Below are positions 35,131 to 44,619 of a stretch of 64,000 nucleotides of DNA, one piece after another. The notes beneath the pieces were generated by a model, which was not told the DNA's origin, did not search any database, and worked only from the letters and a program-made list of their open reading frames with translations. How positions within the stretch are numbered: the stretch's first letter is position 1; the number at the start of each line of letters is the position of its first letter. The DNA lies in assembly GCF_036320655.1 (NCBI RefSeq), contig NZ_CP143258.1, forward strand, positions 2,828,001 through 2,892,000. The letters are read 5' to 3'. The stretch is from Porphyromonas pogonae. Lineage in GTDB: Bacteria > Bacteroidota > Bacteroidia > Bacteroidales > Porphyromonadaceae. Position numbers and translations under genes: made by a program.

Positions 35131-36351
35131 ATGAAATTTTTTAGAAATAAGACTAACGGTCTATTCCTTACCTTGATGATATCTGTGCTCATAGCCGGGT
35201 GCAACGACGCAGAATATTCCGCAAAAAAGGATCAGGCTTACATAGCACAAACCAATACGCGCACCAACCAGTCTGAGAAACTGAAAGTGGCAAATGAAAA
35301 CGTGAGTACGGATATCAGTGTAAGGGTATCAGACCTTCAGAATACAGACGTAGACTTTTCTCTACAGATTGATGAGGAAGCTCTGGCTGCTTTCAACAAG
35401 CAAAACAATACCAATTACAAACCGCTTCCCAAAGCTATGGTTACGGTATCGGACACCAAAGTGTTGATAAAAAAGGGTAGCACATTCTCAAATCCGCTGA
35501 AAATCACAGTGAAGCCTCTGAGTGCAGAGATGAAAGACTCGGGTGAGAAATACGCTGTTGCCTTCAAACTCTCCAATGCGGGAGGTAACAATATGGCTAT
35601 CTTACCGGGAGCCGATCGTTTGGTTTATATCATAGAACCGGTAATCGTTACCCAAGCCCCTGTCTTAGGGAGTGACAAGTTGGGTTACCGCTGTGGTATG
35701 GCTAATGCTGAGAAATCAGTGGATCTTAAGTCTTGGACCGTAGAAATGCGTGTAAACATGAGCGGATTTGTTATCAATAATCAAGCTTTGTTCGGTAACT
35801 GGGGTAAAGACTCTGAAATCTATATGCGCTTCGGGGATGCTGCTACACCATTTAATACGCTACAAGTGAAATTCGGCAAAGCCGGACAATTCGACAGATC
35901 TAATGCTGTCTTTGAACCTAACTCTTGGTACCATATCGCAGTCACCTATGACGGGACTAAAGTAACACTATATATCAATGGACAAAAAGATCTCGATACG
36001 GATAAGCCCGCCGGTACAGTATTCAATCTTGGAGAGAAGATATGGGTGGCAAGCTCCAGTGCGCAATACTTTAGAAACGCATGTATGATGAGCGAAGTGC
36101 GCATATGGAACATAGCTCGCAGCCAAAAACAAATCCAGGAGAATGAGTTTTCCGTAAGTCCTACTACTCCGGGCTTGATGATGTATTGGAAGATGGACGA
36201 AGGCAAAGGAAGTCTATTGAAGAATTCGATAAAAGGAGCTCCGGACATGAATATCTACAATACAAGCGACGAGAAATATATGGAAAAAGCCGCTCCAAGA
36301 TGGATGGACAATATTAGATCAGACGGTAAAGGGCGTACAAAAATTGATTAA
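35131..36351 (+). CDS. DUF1735 plus LamG-like surface lipoprotein
   Basis: A 406-residue lipoprotein (LIAGC, Cys at 24). The first half is a DUF1735-type beta-sandwich (SVRVSDLQNTDVDFSLQIDEEALAAFNKQNNTNYKPLP, then KVLIKKGSTFSNPLKITVKPL). From about residue 190 a LamG/concanavalin-like domain follows (SWTVEMRVNMSGF, NSWYHIAVTYDGTKVTLYINGQKD, MSEVRIWNIARSQKQI, MMYWKMDEGKG). Proteins of this form are surface glycan-binding components of loci with GH18 endoglycosidases. It follows the GH18 gene after 16 bp. No catalytic residues are recognised, so binding is more likely than cleavage. Confidence 0.8.
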   Translation: MKFFRNKTNGLFLTLMISVLIAGCNDAEYSAKKDQAYIAQTNTRTNQSEKLKVANENVSTDISVRVSDLQNTDVDFSLQIDEEALAAFNKQNNTNYKPLPKAMVTVSDTKVLIKKGSTFSNPLKITVKPLSAEMKDSGEKYAVAFKLSNAGGNNMAILPGADRLVYIIEPVIVTQAPVLGSDKLGYRCGMANAEKSVDLKSWTVEMRVNMSGFVINNQALFGNWGKDSEIYMRFGDAATPFNTLQVKFGKAGQFDRSNAVFEPNSWYHIAVTYDGTKVTLYINGQKDLDTDKPAGTVFNLGEKIWVASSSAQYFRNACMMSEVRIWNIARSQKQIQENEFSVSPTTPGLMMYWKMDEGKGSLLKNSIKGAPDMNIYNTSDEKYMEKAAPRWMDNIRSDGKGRTKID

Positions 36352-36414
36352 TTATTAGCGGGAGGGATGATCATCAGAAGACTCTCTCCCGATATAAAAA
36401 ACATCTAATTAAGA

Positions 36415-37437
36415 ATGAAAAAGAAATTACTTTTGGCATTTGCTTCCGTTGTGTTTTGCAGTCCTATTTTCACATCTTGTGACAAAGGCATTGAAATAGG
36501 ATCGGAACTAAATCCAACCGAAAAAATAGACGTTACGTCCATAAAGGCCTACGTAAGTACCGGAATAACCCCCTTCAATACAGAGAAGCTGGAAGTGATA
36601 GAAAATCCGACATCAATATCAGGGCCAAAAGACACCATCAAGTTTTATGCTTATCTTACTGCTCCGGCTAATGAAGATGTAAATATTACGCTGGCAACAT
36701 CAGCAGACACAACACTGCTCAACGAATATAATACAGCAAACGATAAGAAACTTAAATCAGCCCCAGAAGGCATAGTGAATTTTGTGAATCGCTCTGTAGT
36801 AGTCAAAAAAGGAGAACTAAAATCAGAGCAACCATTGAAAATTGCTTTCAAAGATTACAATCTTCTAAAGAATTATACTGACGGAGCATTAGCTGTATTG
36901 AGAATCGAGAAGACTTCAAACAACATTAAAGTAAGTGAGAACTTCGGACAATTCTTCGTTGATTTTACTAAAAACAAAATCAATATTAAAGAGAACGGTG
37001 ACTTAACTAAGAAGACAGCTATAGATAGCAAAGAACTAAAAGCCAAAGCGAACAATCAATATAGCGCGACTTATAAGGCTGAGAATGTTATTGACAAAAA
37101 TATCAAAACTATATGGTTGGGAGCTCGTTCTACACCGAATCTCAATTTAGAGATAGAGATGTCACAACAAGAAAAGCTAAGTGGTATAAAGATCATAACA
37201 CCAGATAATCGTTATGAGGGATACTCTGCAAAGAAAGTTAAATTATTGACAAGCGAAAATGGAACAGATTGGGAAGTTCAGGGCGCATATACTTTAAATG
37301 GAGCAACAGTAAATCCTCCTGCATCTTTCAATCTTGAATTCTATGCTCCTGTGAGTTGTAAACTAATAAAATTAGAGATTTTGGATTCTTATTATAGTGC
37401 ATTTGCATCAATCGCAGAAATAGAGCTATACAAATAA
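36415..37437 (+). CDS. DUF1735 plus F5/8 type C (discoidin) surface lipoprotein
   Basis: A 340-residue lipoprotein (FTSC, Cys at 22). The first half is again a DUF1735-like sandwich (KFYAYLTAPANEDVNITLATSADTTLLNEYN, SVVVKKGELKSEQPLKIAF). The C-terminal 130 residues form a discoidin-like carbohydrate-binding domain (NQYSATYKAENVIDKNIKTIWLG, LNLEIEMSQQEKLSGIKI, VKLLTSENGTDWEVQG, IAEIELYK). It lies 63 bp after the LamG protein and is followed by a strong terminator, so it closes the first transcription unit. It probably holds the target glycan at the cell surface for the endoglycosidase. Confidence 0.8.
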   Translation: MKKKLLLAFASVVFCSPIFTSCDKGIEIGSELNPTEKIDVTSIKAYVSTGITPFNTEKLEVIENPTSISGPKDTIKFYAYLTAPANEDVNITLATSADTTLLNEYNTANDKKLKSAPEGIVNFVNRSVVVKKGELKSEQPLKIAFKDYNLLKNYTDGALAVLRIEKTSNNIKVSENFGQFFVDFTKNKINIKENGDLTKKTAIDSKELKAKANNQYSATYKAENVIDKNIKTIWLGARSTPNLNLEIEMSQQEKLSGIKIITPDNRYEGYSAKKVKLLTSENGTDWEVQGAYTLNGATVNPPASFNLEFYAPVSCKLIKLEILDSYYSAFASIAEIELYK

Positions 37438-37462
37438 TCCGGTATTTTAAACTGTAAGATGT

Positions 37463-37502
37463 GAAGGGTGTGTCATAAAAATGACATGCCCTTCTTTTTT
37501 AC
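37463..37502 (+). terminator. Rho-independent terminator after the first glycan operon
   Basis: GAAGGGTGTGTCAT (37463-37476) pairs with ATGACATGCCCTTC (37481-37494), including two G-U pairs, around an AAAA loop and before a run of T. Confidence 0.85.
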
Positions 37503-37526
37503 TGAAATAAGGAAATTTCGTAAAAT

Positions 37527-37713
37527 GAGACTGTTGCAAAAGTCAACAGTCTCATGGATTTTGGAGGCAAAGCCGACAAAAGACACTTTGACCGGGCAGA
37601 GAAGGTAAAGTGCAGGGCGCTAAGAGTGAGTGCACAGGGAGTTTACTTCTGGTAAATGATCAAGCGCGAATCTCGCAAGCAACGAAGCAATTGGCCTGCT
37701 ATGCAACGGTCTC
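37527..37713 (+). repeat. MITE-like 187-bp element, copy D
   Basis: Full copy with terminal inverted repeats. Flanks are AAAAT on the left and ATAAT on the right, a 5-base duplication with one difference. It sits between the terminator of the first glycan operon and the promoter of the second SusC gene, so it splits what may once have been one locus. Confidence 0.85.
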
Positions 37714-37946
37714 ATAATGCTAATATTAATTACAAGGGGTATGGCGCCACCAATTAATTGTATTAAAGACAATTAATCAAAAACATATTTTTTTAACATC
37801 AAATTAAGTGTATAAATAAATGTACTATATCTGGTAACATACCATAAAACTCATAAATTCCGCATCCAATAAGCAATTGGGATAAATTGGAATATTTCTC
37901 TTCTTATTGAAGTTTTATATAAAAGATGTTATTTAGTCGTTTTTTG

Positions 37947-37977
37947 TTGTTTTTGATGTTTTTTAGAAGTAGCTTTG
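37947..37977 (+). promoter_or_regulatory. Promoter of the second SusC/SusD pair
   Basis: TTG (37947-37949), 20 bp, then TAGCTTTG (37970-37977), in a T-rich context, matches the Bacteroidetes consensus. The leader to the ATG at 38077 is about 90 bases and no gene lies in the rest of 37714-38076. Confidence 0.7.
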
Positions 37978-38076
37978 CGCCGAGTTTTGATTTTAGTAAT
38001 CAAGCTCTTAAATAAAATACTTTATAAAGTATAGGCAAACATTACTCAATGTAAATTAAAAAAAGTTCTAAATCCT

Positions 38077-41000
38077 ATGAAAAGAAACTTTTTATGGTCA
38101 TTGATGGCATTATTGATCCTAATCCCCAACATGGCTTTTGCTCAAAAGGCAATCACAGGAACCGTTGTGGACGAAAACAATGAGCCATTGATCCAAGCAA
38201 GCGTTGTGATCAAAAGCAACACTACAATCGGAACAGTTACAGATGCCAATGGAAAATTCACTATCAAAGCATCGCCCAATGATGTTTTGCTTTTTTCTTA
38301 TCTGGGCTACACTCCTCAAGAAATCAAAGTTGGAAGTAAAACCACCATCAATGTAAAACTTGCTCCGGACAGTAAGATGCTCGGCGAAGTTGTTGTGACA
38401 GCTATGGGTATCAAAAGATCTGAAAAGAGCTTGCCCTATGCTACCCAAAAAATAAGTGGTAAGGCTCTGACAGAGGTCCCCACCACTAACTTCCTCTCAA
38501 ATTTTGCCGGTAAAACAGCCGGTATGTCTGTATCCGGATCCGGATCCAGTGTTGGTAGTTCTGTAAAAATTATACTTCGTGGTAACCGCTCTATCTTTGG
38601 CAATAACCAACCTCTATATGTAGTCGATGGTACACCTATCAATAGTGGAGCATTTAGCCAGACAGGAGCCGAAGGTGGCTACGGTGGTGGTATCGACGTA
38701 GGTGACGGATTATCAGCCATCAATGCAGATGATATTGAAAGCATCAACGTGCTCAAGGGTGCATCTGCTGCTGCTCTCTATGGTAGCCAAGCTGCCAACG
38801 GGGTTATCATGATAACAACTAAAAAGGGTAAAGAAGGTAAAACTTCTATCAATATCAGCTCTGCATTTCAGGCTGACGTACCTTATATGACCTACAAATT
38901 CCAAGGTGATTATGGTATGGGTGTAAACGGAGTATCCAAAGTAACTGATGCAGGATGGGGTCCTAAACAGGCTGTTAACAATAGCTTTGTAAGAGATTTC
39001 TTCCGTACGGGAACTTCATTTATCACAGGGGTGAACATTTCCGGAGGTAGCGAGAAACTTCAGAACTTCCTATCTTACCAAAACACTTCTGCTGCAGGTA
39101 TCGTAGATAAAAATACAATGTCAAAGCACAATATTTCATTGCGCTCTACAACCAATTTATTTGACAAATTCATTGAAGTCGATGGTAGTGTGGCTCTTAC
39201 TAAACAAAAAATCAACCACGCTCCGACCTCTCCGGGACAATACTTTAACCCTGTAGTGGGACTTTATTTGTATGCCGATGGCACAGATTCATTCAACAAA
39301 TACAAACAAGACTACGAGTTGTTTGATCCTAAGACAAACATGATGCAACAAAACTGGCCTGTAATCGGAGATATCAACTTCAATCCTTACTGGCTGGTAA
39401 ATAACCACAATTACCTGAGCAATATGAATAAGGCGATCACTAAGTTGAACTTAAAGTTCAATCTTACAGATTACCTCAACTTCCAGCTCAGAGGTAGCTA
39501 TGACCGTACTTGGATAGAAAACGAACGTAAAGTAATGGCTGCAGCTTTCCCTTCAGGAAAACGCGGGGGACGTTACGAATACATGAATGATCAATTTATC
39601 TGGGCTTACGGAGACATGTTGTTGCAGTTCAATAAAACATTTGGCAAACTATCTGTTTTGGCCACATTAGGCTCAAGCATCTCCGACAACCAAGTTCGTA
39701 AACATGAATATAAACTTGGTGATTTGCAGATCCCCGGCATCTTTGATGTAAATAACTATATCAACGGCGATAAGCCTGGAGTAGGTCAGACCAAAGAGCA
39801 CAGACAGTTGCAAAGTGTATTCGGCACAGCATCACTCGGTTATGATGACCTTGTATACCTTGACTTCACTGCACGTAATGACTGGTCCTCTACACTGCCT
39901 AAGCAAAATAGAAGCTTCTTCTATCCTTCTATAGGATCCTCATTCATTTTCAGCAAGCTCATGCGTGACAACGATGTTTTACCTTCATGGCTCAACTTCG
40001 GCAAATTGCGTTTGTCATGGACACAAGTAGGTAATGATATGCCATGGGGACTTACCAATCCATTGGACAAACTCAAAGCCGGCGGTGGTATCGAAGCTAA
40101 TACAGTAAAACCATTTACAGATTTGAAGCCTGAAAAGTCTACATCAGTGGAAGCAGGTCTCAACCTTCGCATGTTTGATAGCCGCCTTACTCTAGACATG
40201 GCATGGTATCAAACCAACACTGTAAATCAATACTTCTTGGTAGATAATACATCAGGTTCAGGTTACTCTCAGTATTATATCAATGCCGGTAAAGTACAAA
40301 ACAGAGGTTTCGAAGCTACATTAGGATTTACACCCATACGCAACAATGACTTCGAATGGACAGGAACCCTCAACTTCGCCACCAATAAAAATAAGATAAT
40401 ATCTCTTCCTGATGTGTACAAAGACAAGGGGCTTCCGCTTAGTGCAGGAGCTTTCAGCTATCGCTTGTACGAGGGTAAAGAATGGGGTGAGATGTACGCA
40501 AAACGCATCAAAAGAGATGAACAAGGGCGTGTAATCCTCAGCCAAAAAGGAAGTGAAGATTACCAGCTATCACAAACTAGTGATGAAGAGAGAATAGGAA
40601 ATGTAAATCCTGATTTCAACCTGGGTATGTACAATGAATTCCGCTATAAGAACTTCTCATTAGGATTCCAGCTCGACGGACGTTTTGGCGGCAATGTGAT
40701 TTCCACTACAGAGGCTATGCTATCAGCAAAAGGTCGTAGTGAGCAAACAGGTAATGCTCGTAATGCCGGAGGTGTAAAGGTTCCTGCCGTACTCAATAAA
40801 TATGATGCCAATAATAAGCTCATCAGCTCAGAAGAGTTTACTGGTCTCATTAATGCTCAGAAATATTATCAGAAAGCAACAGCTGCAGATGTAGCTCTTT
40901 ACAAAGCTACAAACATCCGCTTGCGTGAGTTATCTCTTTCTTATAATTTACCCAAAATTCTCATTGATAAAACCAAGTTCATTACAGGCGCACGCATATC

Positions 41001-41154
41001 ATTTATAGGTCGCAACCTCTTCTTCATTTACAGAGATGCTCCTTATGATCCCGAAATTGCCCTTAGCACGAGTGGCAATGGTGGTGGTAACGCAGATAAC
41101 TTCAGTTTGCCTTCAACCCGCAGCTTTGGTATTAGCCTAAATGTGAACTTCTAA
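38077..41154 (+). CDS. SusC/RagA-type TonB-linked outer membrane transporter (locus 1, second)
   Basis: A 1025-residue receptor with signal peptide (MKRNFLWSLMALLILIPNMA, cut near AFAQ). The regulatory-like domain (ITGTVVDENNEPLIQASVVIK) spans about residues 25-110. The plug is of SusC type (GEVVVTAMGIKRSEKSLPYA, PLYVVDGTPI, DDIESINVLKGASAAALYGSQAANGVIMITTKKG) and the barrel ends in ISLNVNF. It resembles the first SusC of the locus in motif order and shares the A-M/L-GIKRS variant, so the two pairs probably arose by duplication and import related substrates. Its own promoter lies upstream. Confidence 0.93.
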   Translation: MKRNFLWSLMALLILIPNMAFAQKAITGTVVDENNEPLIQASVVIKSNTTIGTVTDANGKFTIKASPNDVLLFSYLGYTPQEIKVGSKTTINVKLAPDSKMLGEVVVTAMGIKRSEKSLPYATQKISGKALTEVPTTNFLSNFAGKTAGMSVSGSGSSVGSSVKIILRGNRSIFGNNQPLYVVDGTPINSGAFSQTGAEGGYGGGIDVGDGLSAINADDIESINVLKGASAAALYGSQAANGVIMITTKKGKEGKTSINISSAFQADVPYMTYKFQGDYGMGVNGVSKVTDAGWGPKQAVNNSFVRDFFRTGTSFITGVNISGGSEKLQNFLSYQNTSAAGIVDKNTMSKHNISLRSTTNLFDKFIEVDGSVALTKQKINHAPTSPGQYFNPVVGLYLYADGTDSFNKYKQDYELFDPKTNMMQQNWPVIGDINFNPYWLVNNHNYLSNMNKAITKLNLKFNLTDYLNFQLRGSYDRTWIENERKVMAAAFPSGKRGGRYEYMNDQFIWAYGDMLLQFNKTFGKLSVLATLGSSISDNQVRKHEYKLGDLQIPGIFDVNNYINGDKPGVGQTKEHRQLQSVFGTASLGYDDLVYLDFTARNDWSSTLPKQNRSFFYPSIGSSFIFSKLMRDNDVLPSWLNFGKLRLSWTQVGNDMPWGLTNPLDKLKAGGGIEANTVKPFTDLKPEKSTSVEAGLNLRMFDSRLTLDMAWYQTNTVNQYFLVDNTSGSGYSQYYINAGKVQNRGFEATLGFTPIRNNDFEWTGTLNFATNKNKIISLPDVYKDKGLPLSAGAFSYRLYEGKEWGEMYAKRIKRDEQGRVILSQKGSEDYQLSQTSDEERIGNVNPDFNLGMYNEFRYKNFSLGFQLDGRFGGNVISTTEAMLSAKGRSEQTGNARNAGGVKVPAVLNKYDANNKLISSEEFTGLINAQKYYQKATAADVALYKATNIRLRELSLSYNLPKILIDKTKFITGARISFIGRNLFFIYRDAPYDPEIALSTSGNGGGNADNFSLPSTRSFGISLNVNF

Positions 41155-41167
41155 TTATTACAAAGCA

Positions 41168-42817
41168 ATGAAAAATAAATTTTTTACATACGCCATTGCA
41201 ATTGCATCAGGAGTAATTGCTTTGAGCAGTTGTACAAGTAGTTTTGACGAATATAATACCAATGAGTCGGGTGTTTCAGGCAAAAAGAAAGAAGCACACT
41301 TCTTATATGTAGCGGGGGGCATACCTCAAATGGAGCAGTCTATCTACTTCAACTATGACAACTCCGACTGGGCATTCCAGATTATGCAAAATCTAAGTGC
41401 AGATCTTTTCTCCGGCTATTTGACTCCCCCTACACCGTTCAATAATGACCTCAACAATATCAATTACTTTATGATGACGGGGTGGAACTCTCATTCATTC
41501 GAGCGCTACAACAATAATATTATGAAGCCTTGGCTTGAAACCAAAAATGCGATAGGAAAAGATAAGAAGTTTAGCGAGGTGTATGGTGTTGCATTGATTT
41601 TGAAAGTAATGGGAATGCAGCGTATGACTGATATATACGGTCCAATACCCTACTCAAAGTATGGCGAAGGTGGTGTATCCAGTGTATATGACAGTCAAAA
41701 AGAGATCTACAGCCAATTCTTCAAAGAACTTGATGAAGCCGTGAAATTGATCCGGGATTATCAAGCAGGGCCTAACAAAGATGTAAATGCACTGAAAGAC
41801 TACGATGATATCTTCGGTGGTGATTTCAACATGTGGCTCAAGCTTGCCAACTCTCTTCGTTTGCGCGTAGCTATCCGCATCTCTAAGGTAAACCCTGATT
41901 TGGCAAAAAAACAAGGCGAACTTGCGATGAGCGACAAAGCCGGGGTACTGGAAAACAAAGATGTGCTGGTATCTACCAAGTCAATGAAGAATCCGCTTTG
42001 TATCGTTGCTGATGCATACGGAGATTCACGCATGAGTGCTGATATGGAATCTATTATGGTAGGCCTCAAAGATCCTCGTATCAGCAAATACTTCTCCTTC
42101 GCAACGGATGAAGAAATCGTGAAGAAATATGGCAAGGAGCATTATCAAGGTATACGTCAGGGAACCCATATGGTCAACAAAGATTTGAGAAAAAATTACT
42201 CGACTCTTTCAGATGCTTACATGCAAGTCAATGCCCACTCTACACCCGTACAGCTCATGACTGCTGCCGAAGTTTACTTCATTCGTGCAGAAGGAGTATT
42301 GCGTGGTTGGAGCAATATGGGTGGTACTGCTCAAAGTCTTTATGAAATGGGTATCAAAACCTCTTTTAACCTTCGTGGAGTGACAGGAGCGGATGAGTAC
42401 ATCAAAAACTCAACCAACAAACCCACTGCTTATGAAGATATAAAAGAACCCAAATATAATAGCCAACCTGTGTCTACAGTGACAGTGGCATGGAATGATG
42501 GCGATGATAATGAGAAAAAATTAGAAAAGATCATTACCCAAAAATGGATCGCCAACTGGCCAGAGGGTCAGGAAGCTTGGTCAGAGTTTCGTCGTACAGG
42601 TTATCCACGTCTTTTCCCTATCATTGTCAATAATAGTGCGGGTACCATTGATTCTAAGATCATGATACGTCGCTTGCCTTTCCCTGATAGTGAGCGCAAA
42701 AACAACAGTGCCGAGCTTGAAAAAGCCATCAAACTTCTTGGTGGTCCGGACAATGGCGGCACCAAACTTTGGTGGGATACCAATGCAGGAGCTGCAGATG
42801 GTAAACCCAACTTCTAA
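41168..42817 (+). CDS. SusD/RagB-like surface lipoprotein (SusD-like_2 type, second pair)
   Basis: A 549-residue lipoprotein (LSSC, Cys at 22) that starts 13 bp after its SusC. It has the same subgroup marks as the first SusD-like protein: VALILKVMGMQRMTDIYGPIPYSKYGEGG, MWLKLANSLRLRVAIRIS, MTAAEVYFIRAEGVLRGW and QKWIANWPEGQEAWSEFRRTGYPRLFP. It binds the imported ligand at the cell surface. The operon ends at a strong terminator 35 bp downstream. Confidence 0.92.
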   Translation: MKNKFFTYAIAIASGVIALSSCTSSFDEYNTNESGVSGKKKEAHFLYVAGGIPQMEQSIYFNYDNSDWAFQIMQNLSADLFSGYLTPPTPFNNDLNNINYFMMTGWNSHSFERYNNNIMKPWLETKNAIGKDKKFSEVYGVALILKVMGMQRMTDIYGPIPYSKYGEGGVSSVYDSQKEIYSQFFKELDEAVKLIRDYQAGPNKDVNALKDYDDIFGGDFNMWLKLANSLRLRVAIRISKVNPDLAKKQGELAMSDKAGVLENKDVLVSTKSMKNPLCIVADAYGDSRMSADMESIMVGLKDPRISKYFSFATDEEIVKKYGKEHYQGIRQGTHMVNKDLRKNYSTLSDAYMQVNAHSTPVQLMTAAEVYFIRAEGVLRGWSNMGGTAQSLYEMGIKTSFNLRGVTGADEYIKNSTNKPTAYEDIKEPKYNSQPVSTVTVAWNDGDDNEKKLEKIITQKWIANWPEGQEAWSEFRRTGYPRLFPIIVNNSAGTIDSKIMIRRLPFPDSERKNNSAELEKAIKLLGGPDNGGTKLWWDTNAGAADGKPNF

Positions 42818-42851
42818 TATCAACATCCGATATTACTGATTTATTACAATA

Positions 42852-42896
42852 AGGCTGTCTCACAATATTTTATTGCTGAGACAGCCTCTTTTTTTC
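42852..42896 (+). terminator. Rho-independent terminator after the second SusC/SusD pair
   Basis: AGGCTGTCTCA (42852-42862) and its exact complement (42877-42887) form an 11-bp stem with a 14-base loop, followed by CTTTTTTT. No gene is evident between here and purB at 43147. Confidence 0.88.
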
Positions 42897-43146
42897 AATG
42901 TACTGACCATTCCATGCCTGACTGATATGATAAGCAAAAAACTTGATGACTGATTTTGAAGCATTGAGAGTGTGCAGAGTCGGATAATTATAACTAATTT
43001 TAGGGAGTAAAAATAAATTCTCGAATAACGAATCAAAGCAAGCCTGTGAGGGCTATGCCGTAGACGAGAGTAATAAAAACGAAATTGAACTTACAGGACA
43101 ATTCATTGTACCGTAATTGTAAAACTAAAATATTTCATATCAAAAG

Positions 43147-44487
43147 ATGCAGTTTGATGCCTTAAATGCTATTTCTCCGATCGATGGTCGATACAGAAAC
43201 AAAGTAGAATGCTTGAGCTCTTATTTCTCTGAAGAAGCTTTGATAGCCTACAGAGTACGGGTAGAAATCTTGTACTTCATAGCCTTATCTCATGAGTTGC
43301 CAGAGCTTGGCAAGCAAATGAATCCACAAAGAGAGGAGGCTTTGCACAATATCTATCGCAACTTCAGCCCGCAAGATGCTCGAAGCATCAAAGAGATTGA
43401 AAACGTAACCAATCATGACGTAAAGGCTGTGGAATATTTTATCAAGGAACGATTCGAAGCTTTGGGCATAGGTGAAGAAAAAGAATTTGTACATTTCGGG
43501 CTTACCTCACAAGATATCAACAATACAGCTTTCCCTCTGATGATCAAGGAAGCCTTGTTCGACGCCCTATTACCTTTGCTCGACAAGCTTATTGCATATC
43601 TTGATGCCTTAGCATCCGAATGGAATAATATCCCCATGCTGGCCAAAACTCATGGGCAGCCTGCATCACCTACTCGACTGGGCAAAGAGATTGAAGTATT
43701 CATCTACCGCCTACGCACACAACGTACACAATTACTTGCTATACCCCACTCCGCCAAGTTTGGCGGTGCCACAGGGAATTTCAATGCACACCGCGTAGCA
43801 TATCCAGAGCACGACTGGCGAAGGTTTGCCGCAAACTTCGTAGAATCGATGGGACTGGAGCGAGAGATGTTTACTACTCAAATATCCAACTATGATAATC
43901 TAGCATCACTCTTTGATGCACTCACTCGCATCAACGTGATCATGATAGACATGGCTCGTGACTTTTGGATGTATATTTCCATGGAATATTTCAAACAAAA
44001 GATCAAAGAAGGAGAAGTGGGTTCATCTGCCATGCCTCACAAAGTGAACCCTATAGATTTTGAAAATGCGGAGGGTAACTTGGGCATGGCCAATGCTATT
44101 TATGGGTTTTTGGCTCGTAAACTTCCTATTTCAAGACTCCAACGCGATCTCACTGATTCTACTGTACTGCGCAATGCCGGTGTACCTTTGGCTCACACTA
44201 TGATCGCATTAGAAAGCCTCAGAAAAGGCTTTGGAAAATTACTGATCAACAAAGAAGCTATAGCCCGTGATCTTGACAATCACTATATGGTAATTGCAGA
44301 AGCTATACAAACCGTATTGCGCCGTGAAGGTTATCCAAAGCCTTATGAAACACTCAAAGCTCTTACCCGAACCAATGAGGCCATTACAGCCGAGTCTATG
44401 GAACGTTTTATTGACACATTAAATGTATCGGAAGAGGTAAAAAAAGAGCTAAAAGCAATAACTCCCTCAAATTATGTGGGTTTATAA
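43147..44487 (+). CDS. purB: Adenylosuccinate lyase
   Basis: A 446-residue member of the fumarase/aspartase superfamily that splits fumarate from adenylosuccinate and from SAICAR in purine synthesis. The signature loop GSSAMPHKVNPIDFENAEGN (about residues 297-316) holds the catalytic serine. The N-terminal motif SPIDGRYRNKVECLSSYFSE, the HFGLTSQDINNTAFP segment and KTHGQPASPTRLGKE (with a catalytic His) are all present. This SPIDGRY form with the C-terminal KALTRTNEAIT extension is the E. coli-type PurB. Cytoplasmic homotetramer. The gene stands alone. Confidence 0.95.
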   Translation: MQFDALNAISPIDGRYRNKVECLSSYFSEEALIAYRVRVEILYFIALSHELPELGKQMNPQREEALHNIYRNFSPQDARSIKEIENVTNHDVKAVEYFIKERFEALGIGEEKEFVHFGLTSQDINNTAFPLMIKEALFDALLPLLDKLIAYLDALASEWNNIPMLAKTHGQPASPTRLGKEIEVFIYRLRTQRTQLLAIPHSAKFGGATGNFNAHRVAYPEHDWRRFAANFVESMGLEREMFTTQISNYDNLASLFDALTRINVIMIDMARDFWMYISMEYFKQKIKEGEVGSSAMPHKVNPIDFENAEGNLGMANAIYGFLARKLPISRLQRDLTDSTVLRNAGVPLAHTMIALESLRKGFGKLLINKEAIARDLDNHYMVIAEAIQTVLRREGYPKPYETLKALTRTNEAITAESMERFIDTLNVSEEVKKELKAITPSNYVGL

Positions 44488-44619
44488 ATTCTTTTAGCTA
44501 ATTTTGTGATCCCAAACTACTCCATTATTAGAAAAAGGAATAATAATCTAATTTTAATAAACAATTCATTTGTAACGCAACCGTGAGGCTGCTTAATTAT
44601 CTAAATCAATTCAGTATCA

